NCBI GenBank assembly: GCA_903933935.1
Contig: CAIZMB010000021.1
Coordinates: 1 to 55,957, forward strand
DNA: 55,957 nucleotides
Direction of reading: 5' to 3'
From: an uncultured Cytophagaceae bacterium
Lineage (GTDB): Bacteria; Bacteroidota; Bacteroidia; Cytophagales; Spirosomataceae
How positions within the stretch are numbered: position 1 is the stretch's first letter; the number at the start of each line of letters is the position of its first letter. The notes under the pieces are model-generated. The model searched no databases and was not told the origin of the DNA. It saw only the letters and a program-made list of their open reading frames with translations. Both the position numbers and the translations under genes were made by a program. Shown in pieces: positions 17,144 to 26,252 of the stretch.

Positions 17144-18379
17144 ATGATGCCTAAATTTTTTCTTACACTAATTTTAATAGTTACCTTATTCGACTCACTA
17201 AGTCAAAAAAACACGGCCCCACAAATGGGTCCATGGCGAGTGGAAATGAAGCATTTTAGCGGAAATCTTCCTTTTAACTTCATCGTTAACCCCAGCAAAC
17301 ACCAAGATAAATTCAACATTAAAATTCAAAATGGATCTGAAAAATTCTCTTTAGGAGAATCCTTTTTTAGAGGGGATTCACTCGTGATTCCTTTTGATCT
17401 GTATGATTCTGAGATCGTTGCCTTTTTATCTAGTTCAAAAAAAATGAATGGGTATTGGATCATGAAAAGAAATGGCAAAGCTATTTTTCGTATTCCACTA
17501 GATGCAACCGCAGGTTCTACTGAACGTTACAAGAACCTAAAACCCTCAAAAATAAATGTGACAGGAAATTGGAAGGCTGATTTTTGGAACGACGAAAATA
17601 TCCACAGTCCTGGAATAGGTATGTTCAAGCAAGTAGGTAATTCCGTCACAGGCACCTTTCTGAAGCCGAGTGGCGACTATCGGTTTTTACAAGGAAATGT
17701 GAGTGGCGATAGTTTGTTCATGAGTTATTTTGACGGAAGCTATTGTATGCAAATCCGTGTTAAAGTGAAAGGAAAAGAGTTTGCCGGAAATTTCTATACA
17801 GGATTAGCAGGGAAAAGAAATTTGAAAGCCCAACTAGATCCCAAAGCTAGCTTACCCGATTTAAAGAAATTAACTTATTTAAAACCAGGTTTTGACCGGA
17901 TTCATTTCTCACTGCCCGATCCTGATGGAAATACAATTAGCTTACAAGATGCACGATTTAAGGGCAAGGTCGTTGTCATAGAATTAATGGGGTCATGGTG
18001 TCCGAATTGCATCGACGAATCTAGATTTCTAGCTCCCTATTATAAAAAAAATAAGTCTAAAGGTCTTGAAGCAATCGGACTATCTTTCGAGTATTCGGAC
18101 GACATGAAAATTTCCGGGCCTAAAATCAAAAACTTCATCGCTAAAATTGGGATTCCTTATCCCATTGTATTGGCAGGAAAACCCGATGATTCGACCATAG
18201 AAAAAGTATTGCCCATGTTGCATAAAATCAACGGATACCCTACGACAATCATTATTGACAAACAAGGCAAAGTGCGTGAAATTCATACGGGTTTTTCAGG
18301 ACCGGGTACGGGAGTCTACTATGCCGACTGGATACAGGAATTTGACAAAACCATACAAGCCCTCTTAATCGAAAAATAA
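17144..18379 (+). CDS. Exported TlpA/ResA-like thiol-disulfide oxidoreductase
   Basis: 410-411 residues from the ATG pair at 17144 and 17147; these give a clean signal peptide (MMPKFFLTLILIVTLF) and lie just after a candidate -7 element. The frame can be opened further upstream to 17015, but that part looks non-coding. Residues about 25-240 are a beta-rich region of the sort found before TlpA domains in Bacteroidota. A thioredoxin-like domain follows with GSWCPNCIDE (Cys285 and Cys288 counted from 17147) and a later cis-Pro-type NGYPTTIIID. It should reduce or exchange disulfides in the periplasm. Its TAA overlaps the ATG of the PAP2 gene by one base. Confidence 0.82.
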   Translation: MMPKFFLTLILIVTLFDSLSQKNTAPQMGPWRVEMKHFSGNLPFNFIVNPSKHQDKFNIKIQNGSEKFSLGESFFRGDSLVIPFDLYDSEIVAFLSSSKKMNGYWIMKRNGKAIFRIPLDATAGSTERYKNLKPSKINVTGNWKADFWNDENIHSPGIGMFKQVGNSVTGTFLKPSGDYRFLQGNVSGDSLFMSYFDGSYCMQIRVKVKGKEFAGNFYTGLAGKRNLKAQLDPKASLPDLKKLTYLKPGFDRIHFSLPDPDGNTISLQDARFKGKVVVIELMGSWCPNCIDESRFLAPYYKKNKSKGLEAIGLSFEYSDDMKISGPKIKNFIAKIGIPYPIVLAGKPDDSTIEKVLPMLHKINGYPTTIIIDKQGKVREIHTGFSGPGTGVYYADWIQEFDKTIQALLIEK

Positions 18380-19077
18380 TGAAAATTAAATCAATCATTC
18401 TTATCTTTTGCCTTGCTTTCCCTTTTAAAAATATAGCGCAAAAACCCGCTAAAAAATTTCGTTGGAAGGCTCCTGTAGCCTTTGGAGTTACAAGCCTTTT
18501 GCTTTATAATGCTTCATCTAAAGATGCACAACGCACTATTTACAACAACAATTTTTCAAACTTCTCTACTAAAATAGACGATATATTGCAATACACACCA
18601 GCGGTTCTAAATGTAGGCCTTAGCTTAAGCGGTTTAGAGGCAAAAAACTCAAGGCAAGACCGCGGAAGAATATTCATCTTAGGTACTGTCATTTATGTAG
18701 CCACGACGCAAGGCTTAAAGTATGCAATCGATGAAACTCGGCCAAATGGAACCGAGCATTCATTCCCCTCAGGTCACGCTGCCACAGCATTTTTTGGTGC
18801 CACATTACTCGCTAAAGAGTATGGCGAAAATTATCCATGGATCGCTGCAGGTGGATACACCTTAGCTGGAACAACCGCTATTTTAAGAATGGCTAATAAT
18901 AAACATTGGGCAAGTGATGTTTTGATGGGTGCTGGTATAGGTATCGCATCTGCAGAAATTGCTTCCTATCTTTATCCTAAAATAAAATCAAAGCTAAATA
19001 AATCTAAATCAGCTTGGAATTTTGAGCCACAAATTGCACCAAATCATTATGTAGCCCGATTAAATTATTCGTTTTAA
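18379..19077 (+). CDS. PAP2-superfamily phosphatase, membrane-associated
   Basis: 232 residues with a signal or first membrane segment (4-20) and further helices. The three-part PAP2 active site is intact: Lys114 and Arg121-Pro (KYAIDETRP), PSGH at 130-133, and Arg170 to His176 to Asp180 (RMANNKHWASD). The family removes phosphate from lipid phosphates such as undecaprenyl pyrophosphate, phosphatidic acid or lipid A; the substrate is not determined here. It is translationally coupled (TAATG) to the upstream thioredoxin gene. Its stop lies in TTAA shared with convergent nhaD. Confidence 0.88.
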   Translation: MKIKSIILIFCLAFPFKNIAQKPAKKFRWKAPVAFGVTSLLLYNASSKDAQRTIYNNNFSNFSTKIDDILQYTPAVLNVGLSLSGLEAKNSRQDRGRIFILGTVIYVATTQGLKYAIDETRPNGTEHSFPSGHAATAFFGATLLAKEYGENYPWIAAGGYTLAGTTAILRMANNKHWASDVLMGAGIGIASAEIASYLYPKIKSKLNKSKSAWNFEPQIAPNHYVARLNYSF

Positions 19078-20339
19078 ACGAATAATAAATAGGTAGCAGC
19101 GCCGGCAAAGTATCCCAATAGGGCTAGAATCCCTATTTTTTTAGCATACCAAATAAATTCGATTTTTTCCATCCCCATCACGGCGACACCCGCTGCGGAG
19201 CCAATAATCAAGATACTTCCACCGGTACCCGCACAAAAAGCCAAATATTCCCACATGGTATGATCCAATGGGAAATCAGTCAAATTATACATCCCCATGG
19301 TCGCTGCTACGAGGGGAACATTATCTACTACTGAAGAAGCTATTCCAATGATTGTCACAATTAAGTATTGATTCCCTAAGGTATTTTCTAGGAAAACAGC
19401 TAATGACTCCAAATATCCAAAGGATTCTAAAGCGCCTATGGCCAACAAAATACCCAAGAAAAAAAGTACGCTAGAAGTATCTACTTTACTTAAGGCAAAA
19501 CCAACTGTATAGGGTTTTTTGGCAGCTTCATCCTTATCTGAATGCAATATTTCAGATATGATCCATACAATTCCTAAGCCTAATAAAATTCCCATGTAAG
19601 GAGGAAGGTGCGTAATCGACTTAAATATTGGAACCCCAAGTAGACTAGCAACCCCGGCAAAAAGCATAATTTTCCCCTCTTTTTCTTCCTCTTTATTTAA
19701 GGCTGGAAGTGGGTGAGGAATACCTAATTTTTCGTTTCGAACCCAATAAGATCCTACAGCCAATGGAACTAATAAAGAAATTAATGCCGGTAAAAATAAA
19801 ACTTTAATGATTCCTAGGGCTGATATTTGACCCCCTATCCAAAGCATGGTCGTTGTGACATCGCCAATCGGAGACCAAGCACCCCCTGCATTTGCCGCGA
19901 TAACCACCACTCCGACAAAATATTTCCTTGTTTGAGAATCTGAAATTAATTTACGTAAAAGCGTAACCATGACGATGGCCGTGGTTAAATTATCTAAAGC
20001 CGCTGAAATGAAAAACGTGACAATCCCCACGATCCACAAAAGCTTAGCTGAATTTTTTGTTTGTATTAATTGGTTCACAAATCTGAAACCCTGATGCGCA
20101 TCGATTAACTCCACCAAAGTCATCGCGCCTAAAAGAAAAAATAAGATCTCAGAAGTACTCCCCAAATGATGAGATAGTTGGCCCAATTCTCCCTCCCCCT
20201 TAACCAAAGCAAATACTACCCAAACAAGCACGCCTGTTAATAATGCACTTGCCGTTTTGTTGATTTTCAATGGATGTTCAAACGCAATAGCGAGATATCC
20301 TAGAGCAAAAATGAAGACTGAAATTATTTCCATGCGCAT
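19074..20339 (-). CDS. nhaD: Na+/H+ antiporter NhaD family
   Basis: 421 residues with about twelve hydrophobic helices. Conserved NhaD/ion-transporter stretches are visible: ALDNLTTAIVMVTLLRK, ANAGGAWSPIGDVTTTMLW, SSVVDNVPLVAATMGM, and CAGTGGSILIIGSAAG. It exports Na+ (or Li+) in exchange for protons at the inner membrane. The ATG at 20339 (or the one two codons on, 20333) follows within 2-8 bases of a perfect terminator hairpin belonging to the upstream aminotransferase, which is unusual. The stop shares TTAA with the PAP2 gene. Confidence 0.92.
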   Translation of the reverse strand: MRMEIISVFIFALGYLAIAFEHPLKINKTASALLTGVLVWVVFALVKGEGELGQLSHHLGSTSEILFFLLGAMTLVELIDAHQGFRFVNQLIQTKNSAKLLWIVGIVTFFISAALDNLTTAIVMVTLLRKLISDSQTRKYFVGVVVIAANAGGAWSPIGDVTTTMLWIGGQISALGIIKVLFLPALISLLVPLAVGSYWVRNEKLGIPHPLPALNKEEEKEGKIMLFAGVASLLGVPIFKSITHLPPYMGILLGLGIVWIISEILHSDKDEAAKKPYTVGFALSKVDTSSVLFFLGILLAIGALESFGYLESLAVFLENTLGNQYLIVTIIGIASSVVDNVPLVAATMGMYNLTDFPLDHTMWEYLAFCAGTGGSILIIGSAAGVAVMGMEKIEFIWYAKKIGILALLGYFAGAATYLLFV

Positions 20340-20340
20340 A

Positions 20341-20382
20341 AATATAAAAAAAGAAAGTCAGAGATTTTGCTCTGACTTTCTT
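20341..20382 (-). terminator. Intrinsic terminator after the aminotransferase, abutting the nhaD start
   Basis: A perfect 13-bp stem (20370-20382 with 20351-20363) with a 6-base loop, followed on the minus strand by TTTTTTTATATT counting the last stem bases. It ends 20 bases after the aminotransferase stop and reaches to within two bases of the nhaD ATG. The plus strand lacks a U-tract. Confidence 0.9.
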
Positions 20383-20402
20383 AATTATTGAATTAAAAGA
20401 TT

Positions 20403-21605
20403 CTATTTTAATTTAGCTACTGCTACTTTAATTCGCTCACAAGCTTCTTCCAATTGCTCATCGGCGGCGGCAGTTGAAATACGCATGCAATCAGGAGCTC
20501 CAAAACCAGAGCCAGCGACTGTGGCTACAAAAGTATCCATCAATAACCAGGTACAAAAATCATCCGAATCCTTGATCGTTGTTTTACCATCCGATTTACC
20601 AAAATAATAGGAAATATCTGGGAAGGCATAAAATGCTCCATCAGGCATATTGACTTTAAAACCAGGTATTTCTCTTAATTTCCCAACCACTAATTTTCTA
20701 CGGCGGTCATAAGCCTCCTTCATCGCATAAGCATGGTCCAAAGTTCCATTAAATGCGGCAACAGCTGCCTTTTGTGCAATAGAGTTTGTTCCTGAAGTCA
20801 CCTGACCTTGTAATTTTTCGATACCATCTGCAATCCATTTGGCAGCGGCAATGAATCCAATTCTCCAACCTGTCATCGCATGACCTTTCGCTACTCCATT
20901 TACCGTAATAACACGTTCTTTTATTTCTGGAATTGATCCGATTGAAAAATGACCTCCCTGAGTGAAGTTGATGTACTCATAAATCTCATCCGCTAAAACA
21001 AAAATGTTTTCATGACGAGCCACCACATTGGCAATATCCCTTAATTCTGATTCCGTATAAACAGACCCTGTTGGGTTATTGGGTGAAGCAAACATCACCA
21101 TTTTAGTTTTAGGGGTAATAGCCGCCTCAAATTGCTCTGCCGTAACTTTAAAATTGTTATCAAAAGCACCTTGCACAACCACCGATTTTCCCTCAGCCAA
21201 TTTGACCATCTCTGAATAAGAAACCCAATATGGCGAGAAAATAATGACCTCATCTCCCGGATTAATTAATGCTGCGATGGCGTTGGCCAACGAATGTTTC
21301 GCGCCAGTCGATACCACAATATTTTCTGAACCCCACTCTAAATTATTATCACGCTTTAATTTATTGGCAATTGCCATGCGTAAATCAGGATAACCTGCCA
21401 CGGGAGAATATCCGTGAAATCCATCGTCGATAGCTTTTTTTGCCGCATCACAAATGTGAGCCGGAGTTTTAAAATCTGGCTCGCCGACCGATAAACTGAT
21501 TACTTGATGACCCTGAGAAGCAAGTTCTCGGGCTTTTTTTGTCATCCCTAATGTGGATGACTCTTCTAATGCTTGAATGCGTTTCGCTAATAAGGATACT
21601 GACAT
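20403..21605 (-). CDS. Class I/II PLP-dependent aminotransferase (aspartate aminotransferase type Ib)
   Basis: 400 residues from the ATG at 21603-21605, which gives the usual LAKRIQALEESSTLGM N-terminus; an in-frame extension to 21680 looks spurious. Fold-type I aminotransferase signatures: SVGEPDF, SPNNPTG (174-180), LADEIYE, and the PLP lysine Lys240 in VAKGHAMTGWR. The last motif and the overall length match bacterial aspartate aminotransferases of subgroup Ib, which interconvert aspartate and oxaloacetate; prephenate activity occurs in some relatives. Followed by a strong terminator. A TAATTTTG element sits about 33 bases upstream. Confidence 0.93.
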   Translation of the reverse strand: MSVSLLAKRIQALEESSTLGMTKKARELASQGHQVISLSVGEPDFKTPAHICDAAKKAIDDGFHGYSPVAGYPDLRMAIANKLKRDNNLEWGSENIVVSTGAKHSLANAIAALINPGDEVIIFSPYWVSYSEMVKLAEGKSVVVQGAFDNNFKVTAEQFEAAITPKTKMVMFASPNNPTGSVYTESELRDIANVVARHENIFVLADEIYEYINFTQGGHFSIGSIPEIKERVITVNGVAKGHAMTGWRIGFIAAAKWIADGIEKLQGQVTSGTNSIAQKAAVAAFNGTLDHAYAMKEAYDRRRKLVVGKLREIPGFKVNMPDGAFYAFPDISYYFGKSDGKTTIKDSDDFCTWLLMDTFVATVAGSGFGAPDCMRISTAAADEQLEEACERIKVAVAKLK

Positions 21606-21638
21606 AAATTGATTTGAACTTATTACTGATAATTTGTG

Positions 21639-21646
21639 CAAAATTA
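21639..21646 (-). promoter_or_regulatory. Candidate -7 element for the aminotransferase gene
   Basis: On the minus strand, TAATTTTG fits TAnnTTTG and lies 33 bases before the ATG at 21605. No -33 TTTG at a standard distance. Confidence 0.3.
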
Positions 21647-21690
21647 CCCTTAAAAAATCTGAATAGCTAATAAAATTCACAAAAAAGGGC

Positions 21691-23520
21691 TTACGATAAT
21701 TGGCTTAATTTAGCATATACTCCCTTTTCAATAGACATTAACTCAAGGTGCGTTCCCTTTTCTACAATACTTCCCTGTTCTATGACAAGAATTTGATCTG
21801 CATGTTGGATCGTACTCAATCGGTGGGCAATGACAAGCACGGTCCGATTTTTCATCAAATTTCCAAGTGCAGCCTGAACTAATTTTTCTGATTCATTATC
21901 TAAAGCGCTTGTCGCTTCGTCTAAAATCAAAATGGGTGGATTTTTCAAAACGGCCCGAGCGATGGAAATGCGCTGGCGCTGGCCTCCTGATAATTTAGAC
22001 CCACGGTCACCAATAATGGTTTGATATCCATCAGCGCTCTCCGAAATAAATTCGTGGGCATTGGCAATTTTGGCAGCAGCTTCTACTTCGCTTAAGGTCG
22101 CCTCTGTGCCGAATGCAATGTTATTAAAAATAGTATCATTGAACAAGACAGATTCTTGAGTTACGATTCCCATTAAACCTCTTAAATCATCTAAGGGAAT
22201 ATGTTTGATATCATGCCCATCGATCTCTACTTGGCCTAACGTTGGATCATAAAACCTCGGTAGCAGGTCGGCCAAAGTGGACTTACCTCCTCCGGAAGCG
22301 CCAACAAGAGCGATCGTTTGGCCTTTAGGAATTTCAAAACTAATCTCATGTAGAATTTTTCTACCCTGGGTGTATTCAAAATCAACCTGTTTGAACGAAA
22401 TTTTATTTGTAAATTCCTTTAAAGAAACGATGGGCTCAATCACCTTAATTTCAGATTCAGTATCTAGAATTTCAATAATTCGATCCGCTGAGGCTATCCC
22501 CCTTTGTATCCCTGAAAATGCATCTGCAATCGCTTTTGCAGGTCGCATGACTTGTGAAAATGTGGCAATAAAGGCGATGAAAGTTGAAGCTGTTAATTCT
22601 CCCTCCCCAGAAATAACCAAACTTCCTCCATATAACAATATCCCTGTGACGACTAAAACACCCAATGTCTCAGAAACAGGGGAAGTAAGTTCTTGTCGGA
22701 ATACCATTTTTAATAACGAATGCCTATATTTTTGATTCCCCTCTCCAAATCGATCATCCATCATTTTTTCAGCCCTAAATGCCTTGACCACTCGCATAGC
22801 ACCAAAAATTTCATCCAATAAACTGATCAAACCACTCAAATGCTGCTGAACTTCCCCTGCAGCTCTACGTAAACGGCGGGTAATCGTTGCGATAACACCC
22901 CCTGAAAGTGGTAAAATAAGTAAGGAAAACAAGGTCAACTTCACCGACATGCTAGCCAGAAAAACAAAAAATAGGATTAACGTAAAAATTTCTTTGAAGG
23001 TGGCAGTAAAGGCGCGACCGATACTATTCTCCACTTCTTGCACATCAGTGGTCAACCGTGACATTAGATTTCCTTTTTTCTGCTCCGTAAAATAACTCAA
23101 GTCCAAGCGAATTGCTCTTTGAAAAACGGCTTGCCGCAGAGATGCAATCGTATCCGCTTCGACTGTTTTTAAAACTCTTTGTGAAAAATACCTGAAAATA
23201 TTAGCCAAAATAACAGAGATCATAATCGCCCCACACGCATATTTCAGCGCACCAATTCGACCAAAATTCTCCAATGCACCATAGAAATAGTGATTAAATA
23301 GAAAAGAAAAATAGGAAGGGCTAAACGAAAAAGTAGGTAAAAGGCGGTAGATCTGAATATTCTCGGGGGCTGATTGATTGAATAAAACATTCAGCAACGG
23401 AATCAATAAAGTAAAATTTAGAATCCCAAATAAGCTGCCTAATAAAGAAAATCCAAAATATGGAAATACATATTTACGGATAGAAACTGCGTAGGATAAT
23501 AAACGAAAATATGTTTTCAA
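21691..23520 (-). CDS. ABC exporter, fused permease and ATPase (MsbA-like)
   Basis: 609 residues, a half-transporter that dimerises. Six helices occupy residues about 15-325, then the nucleotide-binding domain with Walker A GASGGGKST (407-415), the LSGGQRQRISIARA signature, Walker B ILILDEATSALD and the switch AHRLSTIQHAD. The closest functional class is MsbA, flipping lipid A-core or other lipids across the inner membrane, but a general lipid or drug exporter cannot be excluded. Translation appears to start at TTG (23518-23520) since no ATG gives the conserved N-terminus. Divergent from a glycosyltransferase gene. Confidence 0.88.
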   Translation of the reverse strand: MKTYFRLLSYAVSIRKYVFPYFGFSLLGSLFGILNFTLLIPLLNVLFNQSAPENIQIYRLLPTFSFSPSYFSFLFNHYFYGALENFGRIGALKYACGAIMISVILANIFRYFSQRVLKTVEADTIASLRQAVFQRAIRLDLSYFTEQKKGNLMSRLTTDVQEVENSIGRAFTATFKEIFTLILFFVFLASMSVKLTLFSLLILPLSGGVIATITRRLRRAAGEVQQHLSGLISLLDEIFGAMRVVKAFRAEKMMDDRFGEGNQKYRHSLLKMVFRQELTSPVSETLGVLVVTGILLYGGSLVISGEGELTASTFIAFIATFSQVMRPAKAIADAFSGIQRGIASADRIIEILDTESEIKVIEPIVSLKEFTNKISFKQVDFEYTQGRKILHEISFEIPKGQTIALVGASGGGKSTLADLLPRFYDPTLGQVEIDGHDIKHIPLDDLRGLMGIVTQESVLFNDTIFNNIAFGTEATLSEVEAAAKIANAHEFISESADGYQTIIGDRGSKLSGGQRQRISIARAVLKNPPILILDEATSALDNESEKLVQAALGNLMKNRTVLVIAHRLSTIQHADQILVIEQGSIVEKGTHLELMSIEKGVYAKLSQLS

Positions 23521-23577
23521 TGCGACTTTATATCAAAATATTGGTCAAATTACGACAATTTTCAGAAACTAATCCGA

Positions 23578-24483
23578 ATGTCGACCTTAATTTCCATCGT
23601 GATGGCCACCTATAACGGGGAAAAATACCTCCGCGAACAGGTGGATAGTTTGCTCGCTCAAAGCTATGCATCTTTAGAATTTATCTTTGTGGACGACGCG
23701 TCTTCCGATTCTACATTTGCAATTTTACAAGCCTATGCCGCGAAGGACTCGCGCATCCACCTCATTGAAAACTCAGTTAACCAAGGCCTAATCGCCACTT
23801 TCGAAATAGGAATTCGCGCTGCAAAAGGCGAAATGATTGCTCTATCTGATCAGGATGACGTTTGGGTACCAGGAAAAATCAGTTTGTTAGCTGAAGCTAT
23901 CGACTCTTTTTCACTAATTTATGCCAATTCTGCCTTATCAAATGCTGCAGGTGAAGTCACAGGGAAGTACTCAGATCGCAATCATTTATGTGATTACCCA
24001 AGCGCTTTGAACTATGTATTTGGTACCAAAGCAATGGGGCATGCGATGTTATTTAAACGAGAAATTATAGACTTAGCTTTGCCTTTCACTGATTTTGTAG
24101 GACACGATTATATCCTCGGATTTGCTGCTGCATCGCTTAATGGAGTTAAGTATTACCCACAAACCTTAGTGAATTACCGCCAACATAGTACAAATACGAT
24201 TGGGGCAGATTTAAGCAAAGGGAAGAAAAATTATACCACACGAAAAGAACGCAATGCGCGAATCGTTAAAAGAATGGAGTTGATCGCGGCGCGCTGTCCT
24301 TCAGGTTCAGAGCGCGAAATACTGATAAGATTAGCCCAGAATTTTAACTCTAAAAGTCTTAAGGCGCGTGCGAGCAGATTCTTCACCGTCGCAAAACACC
24401 ATCGAGCAATGTTAACTTACAAAGGAAAATCTTCAGCAGGCAGTTTTCTCTACAGCTTCAAACTATTGATTTCTATTTTCTAA
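23578..24483 (+). CDS. GT2 family glycosyltransferase (rhamnosyltransferase-like)
   Basis: 301 residues. GT-A fold start SIVMATYNGEKYLREQVDSL, nucleotide-binding acidic pair Asp39-Asp40 (VDDASSDS) and the metal motif SDQDDVW (Asp91, Asp93, Asp94). The wording of these motifs is typical of GT2 enzymes that add sugars such as rhamnose to lipopolysaccharide or other surface glycans at the cytoplasmic face. No membrane helix is evident. It is divergent from the MsbA-like exporter and convergent with two other GT2 genes, three bases from the next stop, suggesting a surface-glycan neighbourhood. Confidence 0.88.
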   Translation: MSTLISIVMATYNGEKYLREQVDSLLAQSYASLEFIFVDDASSDSTFAILQAYAAKDSRIHLIENSVNQGLIATFEIGIRAAKGEMIALSDQDDVWVPGKISLLAEAIDSFSLIYANSALSNAAGEVTGKYSDRNHLCDYPSALNYVFGTKAMGHAMLFKREIIDLALPFTDFVGHDYILGFAAASLNGVKYYPQTLVNYRQHSTNTIGADLSKGKKNYTTRKERNARIVKRMELIAARCPSGSEREILIRLAQNFNSKSLKARASRFFTVAKHHRAMLTYKGKSSAGSFLYSFKLLISIF

Positions 24484-24486
24484 AAA

Positions 24487-25374
24487 CTATTTTCTAAAAG
24501 GGAGACTCAAGCGGTAATAAAGATTCTTTAATTGCACCATGCTGGGAATCGGACGTTGCGATAAAGGGCCATCGAATGTATCGCCCCGACGTAAAAAATA
24601 TTTCGACAACGTAGACGAAGTCATTCCCCAATGCCGAATAAATTGATAATATCCTTTGTTTTGCTTCACTCGCTTGACCGAAATAGATCCAAAATGATAT
24701 ACCCGACTTTTTCCTAAGCCCTTAAATAGACGCACTCCCTGATTCCACAACTTCATTGAAAAATCTGGATCAGAGTACATACCTGGAGAAAACTCGACAG
24801 AATAGCCGCCAACCAAATCCCATAGATCTTTATGTACAACATTAGGTGGCCACGTACTTCCCTGCCAGTCATGAAATTCAAATTGGCGATACGAATGAAT
24901 TAATTTCTCTTCCTGGAAATTTTCAATACTGTTGCCAAAATTCGCTTCAATGGAACAGTTACTTTGCGCCCGCGGCTCGATCATCGTAGATGAGAAAAAG
25001 AATTTTTGGGTACCACAAGAATCGATCTCATTTTTCAATGCTACATCCCAACCTGGCAACACATACATATCATCGTTCAGATACAACAGGTAATCCGCCG
25101 AAGCCAAATCCCTCATAGCATTCATCGCGTGACAAACTCCCACATTTTTTTGACTATACGAAAATGCAATATCTTCTTGAGCCTCCACCCACTCTTTTGA
25201 TCCGTCATTCGATTCATTCAAATGAACGACTAATTCAAAGGGTACCACGGAATGCAGGCGAATACTATTAACACACAAAGTAAGGTATGGTAGATTATTC
25301 CAGCTCGGAATTAAAATGGAAAAGTAGGGCGATGCCAACTTCCTTTTTGCGGGAAAATATTGAATTTCTTCCAT
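24487..25374 (-). CDS. GT2 family glycosyltransferase
   Basis: 295 residues. FSILIPSWNNLPYLTLCVNSI opens a GT-A domain; the metal motif is LNDDMYVLPGWD (Asp101-Asp102), and a later segment GYSVEFSPGMYSDPDFSMKLW is the acceptor-side region typical of family 2. Sugar and acceptor are unknown. It is the last gene of the operon T9SS protein-nuoB-nuoC-GT-GT, and its ATG overlaps the stop of the upstream GT gene by one base. Confidence 0.85.
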   Translation of the reverse strand: MEEIQYFPAKRKLASPYFSILIPSWNNLPYLTLCVNSIRLHSVVPFELVVHLNESNDGSKEWVEAQEDIAFSYSQKNVGVCHAMNAMRDLASADYLLYLNDDMYVLPGWDVALKNEIDSCGTQKFFFSSTMIEPRAQSNCSIEANFGNSIENFQEEKLIHSYRQFEFHDWQGSTWPPNVVHKDLWDLVGGYSVEFSPGMYSDPDFSMKLWNQGVRLFKGLGKSRVYHFGSISVKRVKQNKGYYQFIRHWGMTSSTLSKYFLRRGDTFDGPLSQRPIPSMVQLKNLYYRLSLPFRK

Positions 25375-26249
25375 TAAATACGCTGATAGTTTTTATACTC
25401 CCCGATTCGCCAACCCGTCCAATCGGCTATTTTTTGCAATACTTTTCGACGCAAACTCATCTTAGACCGAAGTACGGCTGGATCAAAATCAAATTCCCAA
25501 TTTTGTGCCTTGATACGAGATTGAGAAACGTTGGGATGCGTACCTGTAAACCTAGTTAGCCTTTCCGCATTTCCAAAATCAAATTCATAATCCGCTGGCA
25601 CGTTTTTCGCAAGCCAAGCATCATCATGGTAAAACTGTGTAAAATTCCTCACTTTTTGATTCAAACCCGTTGGAGGTTTCACCCAACCATAATGAAAAAT
25701 ATGAGCAGAAATTTCTTTCACTTTCAGTTTTTTCCCTTCTTTACGAAAGCCTTGCGCATCTTTATAGGAATGAACAAGGGGGTTAAATCGTACAAGCCGA
25801 ATCTCCTTTCTATACCACCTCCTAGAAGTCGCGATGTAATCAAAGGACCCGTAAAAGTGCCTATATTTAAACAATAAACCCTCCACCTCAGGATTTTCCT
25901 GATGTTCGTTTATGGCCTTTAAAATACTCTCCAGGTCATCCTCGTGTACACATTCGTCCCCTTGAATATAAAATGCCCAGTCAGTATCTGGTGAAATAGC
26001 CTGATATGCCTTATCCGTCTCTAAAGCAAAAACTCGCCCCCCTTCACGTTTCGTATCATCCCAAATTGTCTCAATAATCCTGATTTTATCTGATTTGATT
26101 CCTTGAATTAGGCTCAAGGTATTGTCCTCTGATTGTCCTACGGCCACGACAAACTCGTCACAAATAGGTAAGATTGATGTGATGGCTTCCACGATCGAAT
26201 AATCGTTTTTGATCGCATTCCGAATGAAGGTAAAGCCGGCAATTTTCAT
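25374..26249 (-). CDS. GT2-like glycosyltransferase
   Basis: 291 residues. It begins KIAGFTFIRNAIKNDY and carries IQGDECVHEDD (Gly-Asp-Glu 97-99) in place of a plain DxD, a form seen in a Bacteroidota GT2 subgroup related to lipopolysaccharide and glycan enzymes. A conserved HIFHYGWVKPP lies near 188-198. Function beyond sugar transfer cannot be stated. It begins three bases after nuoC and is translationally coupled (TAATG) to the next GT gene. Confidence 0.78.
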   Translation of the reverse strand: MKIAGFTFIRNAIKNDYSIVEAITSILPICDEFVVAVGQSEDNTLSLIQGIKSDKIRIIETIWDDTKREGGRVFALETDKAYQAISPDTDWAFYIQGDECVHEDDLESILKAINEHQENPEVEGLLFKYRHFYGSFDYIATSRRWYRKEIRLVRFNPLVHSYKDAQGFRKEGKKLKVKEISAHIFHYGWVKPPTGLNQKVRNFTQFYHDDAWLAKNVPADYEFDFGNAERLTRFTGTHPNVSQSRIKAQNWEFDFDPAVLRSKMSLRRKVLQKIADWTGWRIGEYKNYQRI

Positions 26250-26252
26250 GGG

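Noticed and set aside
22277-22735. 152-codon open frame on the plus strand within the ABC exporter gene
   Set aside because: Antisense shadow of the ATPase and permease part; composition reflects reverse-complement codons.
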